Positions 1 to 6,625 of a stretch of 10,484 bases of DNA are shown here, one piece after another. Within the stretch, counting starts at the first letter, position 1, and each line of letters begins with the position of its first letter. The translations under genes and the position numbers were made by a program. A model generated the notes under the pieces. It was not told the DNA's origin. It made no database searches and was given only the letters and a program-made list of their open reading frames with translations. The stretch comes from Bacillota bacterium (lineage in GTDB: Bacteria > Bacillota > Clostridia > Clostridiales > Clostridiaceae): contig JAEZDX010000490.1 of NCBI GenBank assembly GCA_023417975.1, positions 1 to 10,484 on the forward strand, written 5' to 3'.

Positions 1-1032
1 GGTAAGAGCAGAGAGGGTAATATAGGCGGTAATGATGAAAGAGAACAGACATTAAATCAGCTGCTTGCCGAGATGGATGGTTTTGATTCCTCTAAGGGAG
101 TTGTTATTCTTGCTGCTACTAACAGGCCGGAAGTTCTTGATAAGGCACTTTTAAGGCCTGGACGTTTTGACCGAAGAGTTATTGTAGATAAACCTGACTT
201 AAAGGGAAGAGAAGATATACTTAAAGTTCTTTCAATAAATATAATAATGGACGAAAATATTAACTTGAAAGAAATAGCCCTTGCTACTGCAGGTGCCGTA
301 GGAGCTGACTTGGCAAATATGGTAAATGAAGCTGCCCTAAGAGCTGTAAGAATGGGAAGAGATAAAGTGCGTCAGGATGACTTGTTTGAAGCCGTGGAAA
401 CCATAATTGCGGGAAAGGAAAAGAAGGACAGGCTTATGACTGAAAATGAAAAAAGCCTTGTAGCATTTCACGAAGTTGGGCACGCTTTGGCTTCTGCACT
501 TCAAAAGAAGACTCAGCCTGTACACAAAATCACCATAGTCCCAAGGACTATGGGAGCATTGGGGTATACCATGCAGATGCCTGAAGAGGAAAAGTATCTA
601 ATGTCAAAAGATGAGCTGATGCAGCAGTTAGTTGTATTACTGGCTGGAAGGGCTGCCGAGGAGCTTGTGTTTAATGAAATTACTACGGGAGCATCAAATG
701 ATATTGAAAGAGCTACTCAAATTGCAAGACAGATGGTAACTATGTACGGTATGTCTGAGAAATTTGGTATGATGGGACTTGAGTCAATTCAAAACAGATA
801 TCTTGACGGGCGTCCGGTACAGAACTGTTCAAATGAAACTTCTGCAGAAATAGACAGAGAAGTTATGAGTATTTTAAATAAGTCCTACGAAGATGCAAAG
901 AATATTCTTAAAGAAAATATGGAAGCTTTAAGTAAAATTTCATCACACTTAATATACAAAGAGACAATAATGGGTGATGAATTTATGGATATATTGAATT
1001 CTATTCAAAAGGCAGAGTCTGTACAAGTTTAG
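1..1032 (+). CDS. ftsH: ATP-dependent zinc metalloprotease FtsH, C-terminal part (5' end outside window)
   Basis: FtsH is a membrane-anchored hexameric AAA+ protease that degrades misfolded membrane proteins and some short-lived regulators. The frame is open from base 1 and gives 343 residues before the stop; the membrane segments and Walker A lie outside the window. It begins with the family's GGNDEREQTLNQLL stretch and MDGF, so the true start is upstream of the first ATG in the window at base 73. The AAA second region of homology follows (ATNRPEVLDKALLRPGRFDR), with arginine-finger candidates R55 and R58 of the visible part. The zinc protease site is HEVGH at 157-161, and the third metal ligand is probably D234 in SNDIERAT. 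All key residues seen are intact. The stop lies six bases before a hairpin shared with the convergent gene. Confidence 0.97.
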   Translation, partial: GKSREGNIGGNDEREQTLNQLLAEMDGFDSSKGVVILAATNRPEVLDKALLRPGRFDRRVIVDKPDLKGREDILKVLSINIIMDENINLKEIALATAGAVGADLANMVNEAALRAVRMGRDKVRQDDLFEAVETIIAGKEKKDRLMTENEKSLVAFHEVGHALASALQKKTQPVHKITIVPRTMGALGYTMQMPEEEKYLMSKDELMQQLVVLLAGRAAEELVFNEITTGASNDIERATQIARQMVTMYGMSEKFGMMGLESIQNRYLDGRPVQNCSNETSAEIDREVMSILNKSYEDAKNILKENMEALSKISSHLIYKETIMGDEFMDILNSIQKAESVQV

Positions 1033-1075
1033 AAAAAACAACCGTACACCTTTATAAATTGAGGTGTACGGTTGT
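1033..1075 (-). terminator. Intrinsic terminator between convergent genes, strongest for the minus strand
   Basis: A perfect 14-bp inverted repeat (arms 1038-1051 and 1062-1075) has a 10-base loop. Read on the minus strand it is followed at once by six T (1037-1033), so it is a good intrinsic terminator for the flavin reductase gene. Read on the plus strand the arm is followed only by AATATTTATAA, a weaker tract, but the stem may still stop or protect the ftsH transcript. Confidence 0.85.
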
Positions 1076-1095
1076 AATATTTATAATGGGAAATT

Positions 1096-1527
1096 TTATT
1101 CTGATAAAGTATATTTTTTAGAAGTATTGCTTACAAAAGATTTCACAACACCATAAATTAAGTTATCTTTCTCAATTCCATCCAGGTGCAGCACATCCAG
1201 TACTTCAACTACCATGCAGTTGCTGGCGTCGTCTATTAATATGGCAGAATCGTTTATTGTATGTTTCACATTTGTAAATTTGTCAGTATCGTTAGAGTGG
1301 CTGGAGCCTAACGCATTAACAATGTCCTCTTGATTTTCGTTCAATGAGCTGACTCCAATAATGTCACCCTTCACGATGTTTTTCCCTGTTACACTTTGAG
1401 CTCCCAGCAGCATTAAGATTTTATCATAATCTGCCTGCATTGCCCAAGCGCATATCATGCCGTATTTCTTTCCGTTTTTTATAAAGCTAACAGCATTAGC
1501 TCCATAGTTAAAAGCACTGAGTTCCAT
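1096..1527 (-). CDS. Flavin reductase-like FMN-binding domain protein
   Basis: This 143-residue protein matches the small FMN-binding split-barrel fold of flavin reductase-like proteins. The family signs I can see are the N-terminal strand NAVSFIKNGKKYGMICAWAMQ, the middle segment GDIIGVSSLNENQ, and the loop GSSHSNDTDKF before the last strands (CMVVEVLDVLHLDG, YGVVKSFV). Members bind FMN and use NAD(P)H-reduced flavin or act as electron carriers; the substrate cannot be told from sequence. It has no signal peptide or membrane segment and should be cytosolic. The ATG has a strong AAAGGAGG (minus strand 1541-1534) six bases upstream. It is a single-gene unit, divergent from helD and convergent with ftsH, with a consensus promoter about 165 bp upstream and a long leader. 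Confidence 0.8.
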   Translation of the reverse strand: MELSAFNYGANAVSFIKNGKKYGMICAWAMQADYDKILMLLGAQSVTGKNIVKGDIIGVSSLNENQEDIVNALGSSHSNDTDKFTNVKHTINDSAILIDDASNCMVVEVLDVLHLDGIEKDNLIYGVVKSFVSNTSKKYTLSE

Positions 1528-1541
1528 ATTATGCCTCCTTT

Positions 1542-1583
1542 AAAAATTTAAAATAAAAAGAGCTTAAGTAAAAACAAAGCTCT
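1542..1583 (-). promoter_or_regulatory. Hairpin plus T-rich tract in the flavin reductase leader (possible attenuator)
   Basis: On the minus strand the arms AGAGCTT (1583-1577) and AAGCTCT (1565-1559) form a 7-bp stem with an 11-base loop. The T-rich run TTTTATTTTAAATTTTT (1558-1542) follows, ending right before the ribosome binding site. It has terminator form but only three G-C pairs, and it lies inside the predicted leader rather than after a gene. I read it as a weak terminator or attenuator; it may be chance in AT-rich DNA. Confidence 0.4.
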
Positions 1584-1612
1584 CAATTAGCTAATATTCA
1601 AGTTAAATATTA

Positions 1613-1641
1613 TTGACATAACCAAATAAGGATGGTAGTAT
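1613..1641 (+). promoter_or_regulatory. Predicted sigma-A promoter for helD
   Basis: A perfect -35 box TTGACA (1613-1618), a 17-bp spacer and a -10 box TAGTAT (1636-1641, 4 of 6) point toward helD. The start would fall near 1648, giving a leader of about 120 bases. Confidence 0.6.
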
Positions 1642-1691
1642 AAAAAGGTATATCATATTATATATGTGCATTAATATACATCCTCAATTAT

Positions 1692-1720
1692 ATTATATAA
1701 CTTATGAAAAGCAATGTCAA
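1692..1720 (-). promoter_or_regulatory. Consensus sigma-A promoter for the flavin reductase gene
   Basis: On the minus strand TTGACA (1720-1715), a 17-bp spacer and TATAAT (1697-1692) match the consensus perfectly. The predicted start near 1685 gives a leader of about 158 bases. It lies downstream of the facing helD promoter, so the two transcripts should overlap over roughly 1648-1685. Confidence 0.75.
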
Positions 1721-1770
1721 GAGGATTTGTTGTGATTCATTAAATTTTTCTTATTAGAAGGGGGTATATC

Positions 1771-4017
1771 ATGAATATCAATGATTTTGAGAGAAAAAAC
1801 GAAAATGAATGGTTACAGCAGGTATTGAAAGAGGTAAAAAAACAGTTTGATGAAAAGCGTGATATGAAGGAAAGGTTTAAGAGTAATGCCATTGAAACAC
1901 AAAAGCAGCTTTGGCAGGATGTTGGTTCGCTTTCTATAGAGAATGGGTTGGAACAAGTTGTAGACTTTATGGAATTTATAGACACTATGAAAATTCAGAA
2001 GAGAAGGCATGAGTTTACAAAAAAACTTCAGGAGAAGTATGAGAGAATGCTTGTGTCACCTTACTTTGGAAGAATTGATTTCCTTGAAGCTGGTGATGAG
2101 AAAGCTGAGAAGTATTATATTGGAATTTCAAATCTTGTTGATGATAATTATGATATTCTTATTTATGATTGGCGTGCACCGGTTTCCAGCATGTTTTACG
2201 ATTATGAAATAGGGGAAGCTCGCTATGAATGTCCGGAAGGAATAGTAGATGGAAAGCTTACACTGAAAAGGCAATATAAAATTAATAATGGTGAAATTGA
2301 ATATATGTTTGACAGTAATCTTAAGATTGATGATGAAATTCTTCAAGGAATTTTAAGTAAAAGTACCGACAGCAAGATGAAAGCAATAGTAACAACCATT
2401 CAAAGAGAACAAAATAAAGTTATTCGTAATGAAGAGTACAAAAATCTTATTGTTCAAGGTCCTGCTGGCAGCGGTAAAACTTCTGTTGCTCTTCACCGAA
2501 TTGCCTATTTACTTTATAAGCATCGTGATAAGATATCGGCTAGGAATATATTAATATTCTCACCTAATGAAATTTTTAATGATTATATTTCTAATGTATT
2601 ACCACAGCTTGGTGAAGATAATATGAACCAAACGACCTTTAAGGAATATATGCATAGCGCTTTAGGCAATAAATTCGTGAAGGAAAATTATTCACAAATG
2701 ATGGAGTATATTCTAAATACAAAGAAAGAGTCCGATTATCAAAGTAGAGTAAGCAGCATAAAATACAAAGCCTCCTTGGAGTTTATGAAGGTATTAAAGA
2801 AATATATGGCTTATGTTGAAAAAGCAGAAAGGAACTTAAAAGATATCATATTCAGAAACAAATTAGTAATCTCTGCTAAAGAATTACAGCAGTTGTTTTC
2901 GAATGATTATATGCAGTTCCCGCTTAAAAGAAGGCTTCAAAAGATAAGGGAAAGAATTTTGTTTCTTTTGGAATATTACGAAAAGCAGCGTATGGAAGAA
3001 GTTGCTACCGAACTGGAGAACACAGGCGATTATATAAGTAAAGTAGAAATTAAGGAACTCAGTATAAATTCCGTGAGAAATGAAATGAAGGATATATATT
3101 ATGAAGTTGATAAAATGACCGAGTTTGATTTGGCGGAAATTTATAAAAAGCTTTTTGAAAATCTTGAGCTGTTTTGTGAAGAGTCTAATAATAAATTTCC
3201 AAAGGGGGAAATTGAAAAAATCAAATGCTATACTTTGGATAATATCAACCGTAGGATACTCAATTATGAAGATCAGCCACCACTGCTATATTTGAAAGGG
3301 GTGCTTGGAGATCTTCCAAAAACCTCCGAAATCAAGTATGTCATTATTGATGAGGCACAGGATTATACACCACTGCAGTATGAAATCCTCTATCAGCTTT
3401 TTAAGTCTGCAAAAATAACTATGCTTGGAGATCTTAATCAATCTATAAACCCTTATATGAATGTAGGAAATTACAATAATATTTCAGGAATATTCCCTGA
3501 AGATAATACTTGCATAATAAATTTGACTAAAAGCTACAGATCTACAAAGGAAATTACCGCATTCTCAAGAAAATTACTGAATATAGAAACATCCGCAGAA
3601 TACGTGGAAAGAAACGGTGATGAGCCACTAATTGTTGGCTTCCAATCAGAGCAAGCTATAAAGGACAGACTTATTGAAGATATAAAAAACTATAAGGAGA
3701 AAGGGTATAACTCCATTGGTATTATTACTAGAACTGCAGGGGAAGCAGATGAGGTGTATGGATTTTTGAAAGATAGGACACATGTAAAAGCTATAATGAA
3801 GGATGATGATGAATTTATTAATGATACCTTGGTTATTCCATCGTATCTCGCTAAAGGGTTGGAATTTGATGTGGTGCTTATATATAATGTAAGTGATGAA
3901 AATTACGCTTGTGAAGAAGAAAGACTTTTGCTATATACAGCTTGTACTCGTGCCCTTCATGTTTTATGTGTATACTATTCCGGGAAATGCACGCCGTTGC
4001 TGAAAGGAAATTGTTAA
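1771..4017 (+). CDS. helD: HelD-type UvrD/Rep-like helicase, RNA polymerase recycling factor
   Basis: HelD is a superfamily 1 helicase-like ATPase that binds RNA polymerase, pries its clefts open and frees it from stalled complexes. The 748 residues fit the family's usual length. A charged, probably coiled-coil N-terminus (about 1-95) corresponds to the arm that enters the secondary channel. The HelD signature follows (YFGRIDF at 98-104, DWRAP at 133-137). Helicase motifs are complete: Walker A GPAGSGKT (230-237), Walker B IIDEAQD (D527, E528), LGDLNQS, SYRST around Y589-R590, AKGLEFD, and TACTRA near 723-728 with R727. The long middle part (about 290-500) is helical and charged. The ATG has AGAAGGGGG just upstream. 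It forms a single-gene unit ended by a hairpin. Other UvrD-like proteins are less likely because of the DWRAP head. Confidence 0.92.
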   Translation: MNINDFERKNENEWLQQVLKEVKKQFDEKRDMKERFKSNAIETQKQLWQDVGSLSIENGLEQVVDFMEFIDTMKIQKRRHEFTKKLQEKYERMLVSPYFGRIDFLEAGDEKAEKYYIGISNLVDDNYDILIYDWRAPVSSMFYDYEIGEARYECPEGIVDGKLTLKRQYKINNGEIEYMFDSNLKIDDEILQGILSKSTDSKMKAIVTTIQREQNKVIRNEEYKNLIVQGPAGSGKTSVALHRIAYLLYKHRDKISARNILIFSPNEIFNDYISNVLPQLGEDNMNQTTFKEYMHSALGNKFVKENYSQMMEYILNTKKESDYQSRVSSIKYKASLEFMKVLKKYMAYVEKAERNLKDIIFRNKLVISAKELQQLFSNDYMQFPLKRRLQKIRERILFLLEYYEKQRMEEVATELENTGDYISKVEIKELSINSVRNEMKDIYYEVDKMTEFDLAEIYKKLFENLELFCEESNNKFPKGEIEKIKCYTLDNINRRILNYEDQPPLLYLKGVLGDLPKTSEIKYVIIDEAQDYTPLQYEILYQLFKSAKITMLGDLNQSINPYMNVGNYNNISGIFPEDNTCIINLTKSYRSTKEITAFSRKLLNIETSAEYVERNGDEPLIVGFQSEQAIKDRLIEDIKNYKEKGYNSIGIITRTAGEADEVYGFLKDRTHVKAIMKDDDEFINDTLVIPSYLAKGLEFDVVLIYNVSDENYACEEERLLLYTACTRALHVLCVYYSGKCTPLLKGNC

Positions 4018-4067
4018 GTAATAAGAACACAGGTTGGAATATGTTGTTGTAGATGTAAAAAATTCAA

Positions 4068-4109
4068 AACTCAACTTCCGTATACAAATTGTAAAACGGA
4101 AGTTGAGTT
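4068..4109. terminator. Hairpin terminator between helD and the convergent hydrolase gene
   Basis: A perfect 14-bp inverted repeat (arms 4068-4081 and 4096-4109) has a 14-base loop that can itself fold as TACA/TGTA. On the minus strand it is followed by TTTTGAATTTTTT, suited to ending the hydrolase transcript. On the plus strand an AT-rich run (AATTATTATG) follows, so it is probably bidirectional but weaker for helD. Confidence 0.8.
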
Positions 4110-4131
4110 AATTATTATGTATAATTATATT

Positions 4132-4617
4132 TTAAGCCTTGTTTAGAATATATGAAATTACTTCGTATGAAATTAATGCTCTGTTATTATAGATATCTAT
4201 TAGACCTTCCGGATGGCTGGCAAAGATACCGTGCTGGAGCATTGCAGCACCAAAGCCTCTCTCTATTGCGCCGTTATAGGTGGCCAGTACACAATACTCT
4301 GCAGCATTACCGCACAATACAACAAAGTCTATATTTCTATCCTTCAATATGTCTTCTAAATTAGTCTTCCAAAAGCTGTTGCCGAAGGTTTTTAATACTT
4401 CAATATCACTGTCTTGAGCCGAAAGTTCATCAACATTCTTAAAAATGCCATCATTACCGCCTTCTACGTGTCTCACAATTATAACAGGCTTTCCTGCTTT
4501 TCTAAATAAGTCGGCGGTTTCATTTATGTATTCAAAGGTATACTCATATTGTCTTTCGGCTTTTCTATGACCTATAAAAGCCTCCTGTACGTCTATTATT
4601 AGTAACGCTATATTCAT
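4132..4617 (-). CDS. Isochorismatase-family cysteine hydrolase
   Basis: This 161-residue cytosolic hydrolase belongs to the isochorismatase/nicotinamidase superfamily, which cleaves amide or ether bonds through a cysteine. The catalytic triad is visible: D9 in ALLIIDVQEAF, K76 in VLKTFGNSF and C109 in LCGNAAEYCVLAT. The fold pattern is complete, with AGKPVIIVRH as the second strand. The substrate is not known; nicotinamide is not indicated because the metal-site histidines of nicotinamidases are not obvious. The frame is open upstream to 4710, but I chose the ATG at 4617: it has AGGAGG (minus strand 4632-4627) at good spacing and starts right at the first core strand, whereas the longer form would overlap the preceding gene. 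It follows the cysteine-rich gene by 49 bases, probably in one operon. Confidence 0.88.
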   Translation of the reverse strand: MNIALLIIDVQEAFIGHRKAERQYEYTFEYINETADLFRKAGKPVIIVRHVEGGNDGIFKNVDELSAQDSDIEVLKTFGNSFWKTNLEDILKDRNIDFVVLCGNAAEYCVLATYNGAIERGFGAAMLQHGIFASHPEGLIDIYNNRALISYEVISYILNKA

Positions 4618-4666
4618 TAATAAATACCTCCTCGAATAAACTAAAGCAAAACTTAAAAATAGTTCG

Positions 4667-4930
4667 CTACCATTTCTTATCTTTTGGATAGGGACAAGAA
4701 GAGTCTGCAAGCTTTGCTTTGATTTGTACTACACAGCCGCACTGGAGGCAAGTGGTACCATATTCCAGGTAGCGGCATTCATTACATTTTTCAAGTCTGT
4801 TTTCATATATGTCATCATCTACAAACTTGATTTTTTTAATTCGTGATAGCTGTTCTATGGCCTTTTCTATATCATCTTGGGACATTCGCACAGATGCAGA
4901 GCAGCCTTTACAATTATCTTTTCTTTCCAT
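4667..4930 (-). CDS. Small cysteine-rich, probably zinc-binding protein (DUF6171-like)
   Basis: This 87-residue protein has eight cysteines: C7-x2-C10 near the N-terminus, C49-x2-C52, C61-x2-C64-x-C66, and C79 in CPYPK near the end. The spacing suggests one or two zinc ribbons, or less likely an iron-sulfur site. A helical charged segment (SQDDIEKAIEQL) separates the first pair from the rest. From memory the pattern (CKGC, then YLEYGTTCLQCGC, then CPYPK) fits a clostridial family of unknown function, DUF6171; this needs a profile search. An ATG at 4942 is also in frame but has no ribosome binding site. The ATG at 4930 has GGAGAG (minus strand 4940-4935) at the right distance, so I chose it. 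It is the first gene of a probable two-gene operon with the hydrolase. Confidence 0.75.
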   Translation of the reverse strand: MERKDNCKGCSASVRMSQDDIEKAIEQLSRIKKIKFVDDDIYENRLEKCNECRYLEYGTTCLQCGCVVQIKAKLADSSCPYPKDKKW

Positions 4931-4998
4931 ATGACTCTCCATTTATATTTGATATTTAATGTGACAGAAGCTGAGATTATAGTTGAGCTTCCAGAACT

Positions 4999-5027
4999 AT
5001 TATAATACCACCATAAATTAATAACAA
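4999..5027 (-). promoter_or_regulatory. Predicted sigma-A promoter for the cysteine-rich gene and hydrolase
   Basis: On the minus strand TTGTTA (5027-5022), a 17-bp spacer and a perfect TATAAT (5004-4999) give a likely start near 4992 and a leader of about 60 bases. No other good promoter precedes this pair. Confidence 0.6.
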
Positions 5028-5141
5028 GTGTGTAAGGTTATAAAGAGTAATTAAATACATAGAACACAATAAGAGTCTATATAGAAAGAAATAGAAATAT
5101 AAATATAAATTAAAGAAATTCTTGCGTATGCCCTTAGGTAA

Positions 5142-5166
5142 TATGTTATTGTTTTTGTATAACATA
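5142..5166. promoter_or_regulatory. 8-bp inverted repeat just upstream of the merR-type gene (possible operator)
   Basis: TATGTTAT (5142-5149) and ATAACATA (5159-5166) are perfect inverted repeats nine bases apart, ending five bases before the ribosome binding site. They overlap possible -10 boxes (TATAAC at 5158-5163, CATAAT at 5163-5168), for which I find no good -35. MerR proteins often bind dyads in their own promoters, so autoregulation is a fair guess. The repeat could also act as an RNA hairpin or be chance in AT-rich DNA. Confidence 0.4.
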
Positions 5167-5183
5167 ATAAAAGGGTGATGAAT

Positions 5184-6476
5184 TTGAAAATCAAAGAAGC
5201 GGCCAGATTAACAGGTTTAACAGAAAAAACAATACGTTACTATGAAGATAAAGGCTTTATAGAGCCTGATAAGGAAGAAATTAACGGGCGTGAATTTCGT
5301 TCATATTCAAAAGCAGATGTAGACTGTCTTAATCAAATCGCCTGCTTTAGAAAGCTTGATTTTAGCATTGCAGATATTACAGCAATGCGTGACAATCCGG
5401 AAAGAATCCAAACTATTTTAATGGGGTATTGCTCAAAAGCTTCAGAAGATCTTAAATTTAAAACGGGCATTATAGAACAGCTAGAAAAGATTCAATATGA
5501 GAATATTGCAAGTATTGGTGAGTTGGCAAGGCGATTACAAGAGAAAGCTAAGGAAAGACAATTGCCTATTGATGATATACAATTGGAATTTTATAAAATA
5601 GATGGTATTAGTAAAGAAGAATTACACAGCGAAATAAATATGTACGAGGAAAGAATGTCAGTAAAATTTATAAATAAAATAAGAAATACTAAGGTGTTAT
5701 TTGCTTTTGTGCTTGTATTATACGCTGCTTTGGCAGGTGCTATTTGGAGGCTCACATATTTTTTAGGTTATTCATTATCTTTTTCCGATAATATGGCTAT
5801 TGGTTGGAGAAAATTACTGCTGCCGACTTTTCTACTGCTGTTTGTAGGACTAGTATTGGCATTTGTAAGGACTATGAAATTCGTGAAGACTCTAAATAGT
5901 GAGAGTTCAGCCGGAAAAGCCTTGAAGCTTTGCCGGTATACATTAGTCATACTGACAGTAAGCGTAATTATTGGCATTGGTATATGTAGTCAAAGCTTAA
6001 AAAGCATGGAGAAGATAAGAGCAGATATAGGAAGAAAAGTAGAATTGGAATGGTATCCTATCTATAGAATGACTTATTACGTAGAAAATTCTTTAACCTC
6101 CGAACAAAGTGAATCCTTAAAAGACAATGCATTGTATGTTAATCAAACTTGTTACAATTATGCAGCTCAAGGTTACGGAGATTATTTAAATACAAAAACA
6201 CATGATGTTCTTATATATTGTTATGATCCCGTATTTAAGGAATTGATGAATGTGGACAGCAAAATAGAAAAGGACATACTTAAACAGCTGTTGAAAAGTT
6301 TAAACGGTGAGTTAAAGCAAATATACGTTAAAATTGCTAACATGCCGGAAGAGAGGAGAGCAGCACTTACAAGAAGCGATGTAAAAGAAGCTGTAGAATT
6401 TAGAAATTATATTAATAGTATGGTAGATAATTATTGTAAACAGGCAGATATGCTTTTGGGTAAGCAGAGGCCATAA
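5184..6476 (+). CDS. MerR-family transcriptional regulator with three membrane helices and an external C-terminal domain
   Basis: The N-terminus is a standard MerR winged helix-turn-helix (IKEAARLTGLTEKTIRYYEDKGF, wing NGREFRSYSKADVD; about residues 1-70), followed by a helical dimerisation segment (about 70-165). Instead of a soluble effector domain it has three hydrophobic helices at about 171-194, 211-228 and 252-268. A polar domain of about 160 residues (270-430) then contains WYPIYRMTYYVENS and two cysteines. Three helices after a cytoplasmic DNA-binding head would place the C-terminus outside the cell. GTG 5175, ATG 5178 and TTG 5184 are all in frame. I chose TTG because AAAAGGGTGAT sits at normal spacing before it and the GTG would lie inside that site. 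It is 149 bp before bioY, same strand, with no clear terminator between. The signal and targets are unknown. Confidence 0.85.
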   Translation: MKIKEAARLTGLTEKTIRYYEDKGFIEPDKEEINGREFRSYSKADVDCLNQIACFRKLDFSIADITAMRDNPERIQTILMGYCSKASEDLKFKTGIIEQLEKIQYENIASIGELARRLQEKAKERQLPIDDIQLEFYKIDGISKEELHSEINMYEERMSVKFINKIRNTKVLFAFVLVLYAALAGAIWRLTYFLGYSLSFSDNMAIGWRKLLLPTFLLLFVGLVLAFVRTMKFVKTLNSESSAGKALKLCRYTLVILTVSVIIGIGICSQSLKSMEKIRADIGRKVELEWYPIYRMTYYVENSLTSEQSESLKDNALYVNQTCYNYAAQGYGDYLNTKTHDVLIYCYDPVFKELMNVDSKIEKDILKQLLKSLNGELKQIYVKIANMPEERRAALTRSDVKEAVEFRNYINSMVDNYCKQADMLLGKQRP

Positions 6477-6515
6477 AGTAAGTCATAAGAGCAATCTCAA
6501 TAGACCATCGCTTTA

Positions 6516-6547
6516 TTGTAAACTTAAATTTATATTATGGTTGACAA
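6516..6547 (+). promoter_or_regulatory. BirA (biotin repressor) operator 1
   Basis: Half-sites TTGTAAACT (6516-6524) and GGTTGACAA (6539-6547) are separated by 14 bases. This fits the 9-14-9 palindromic form known for BirA operators. The right half contains the -35 box of the bioY promoter. Confidence 0.8.
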
Positions 6548-6569
6548 TCTTACTCTGAGATTGTAAACT
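6541..6569 (+). promoter_or_regulatory. bioY promoter lying between and inside two BirA operators
   Basis: A perfect -35 box TTGACA (6541-6546) sits in the right half of operator 1. After a 17-bp spacer, the -10 box TAAACT (6564-6569, 4 of 6) sits in the left half of operator 2. Biotin-loaded BirA on either site would cover a core promoter element. The start would be near 6576, inside operator 2. Confidence 0.6.
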
Positions 6570-6592
6570 TGATAATATATTTAAGTTTACAA
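6561..6592 (+). promoter_or_regulatory. BirA (biotin repressor) operator 2
   Basis: Half-sites TTGTAAACT (6561-6569) and AGTTTACAA (6584-6592) are perfect inverted repeats separated by 14 bases; the symmetry extends to ATTGTAAACTT-type arms of about 10 bases. Its centre is 45 bp from the centre of operator 1. The site lies 33 bp before bioY, whose product is a biotin transporter, which supports the assignment. Confidence 0.9.
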
Positions 6593-6625
6593 TATTAAAA
6601 AATACATAAAAAGGGAGAGCTATTT

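Noticed and set aside
1629..1684. A long hairpin from AGGAT (1629-1633) and ATCCT (1680-1684) with GTATA/TATAC inside, between the facing promoters.
   Set aside because: It needs a 4-base bulge and is made mostly of A-T pairs around a long loop, so chance in AT-rich DNA is a sufficient explanation.
1771..4017. The UvrD-like helicase as part of an anti-phage defence system.
   Set aside because: The HelD-specific head (YFGRIDF, DWRAP) and lone position identify an RNA polymerase recycling factor; no nuclease or other defence partner is nearby.
4618..4710. A 31-residue N-terminal extension of the isochorismatase-family protein.
   Set aside because: It overlaps the end of the upstream gene, has no ribosome binding site, and the family core begins exactly at the ATG at 4617, which has AGGAGG.
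4977..5165. A 62-codon minus-strand frame rich in Leu, Tyr and Phe before the MerR gene.
   Set aside because: It has no ribosome binding site, its composition is that of translated AT-rich DNA, and it covers the promoter of the cysteine-rich gene and the inverted repeat.
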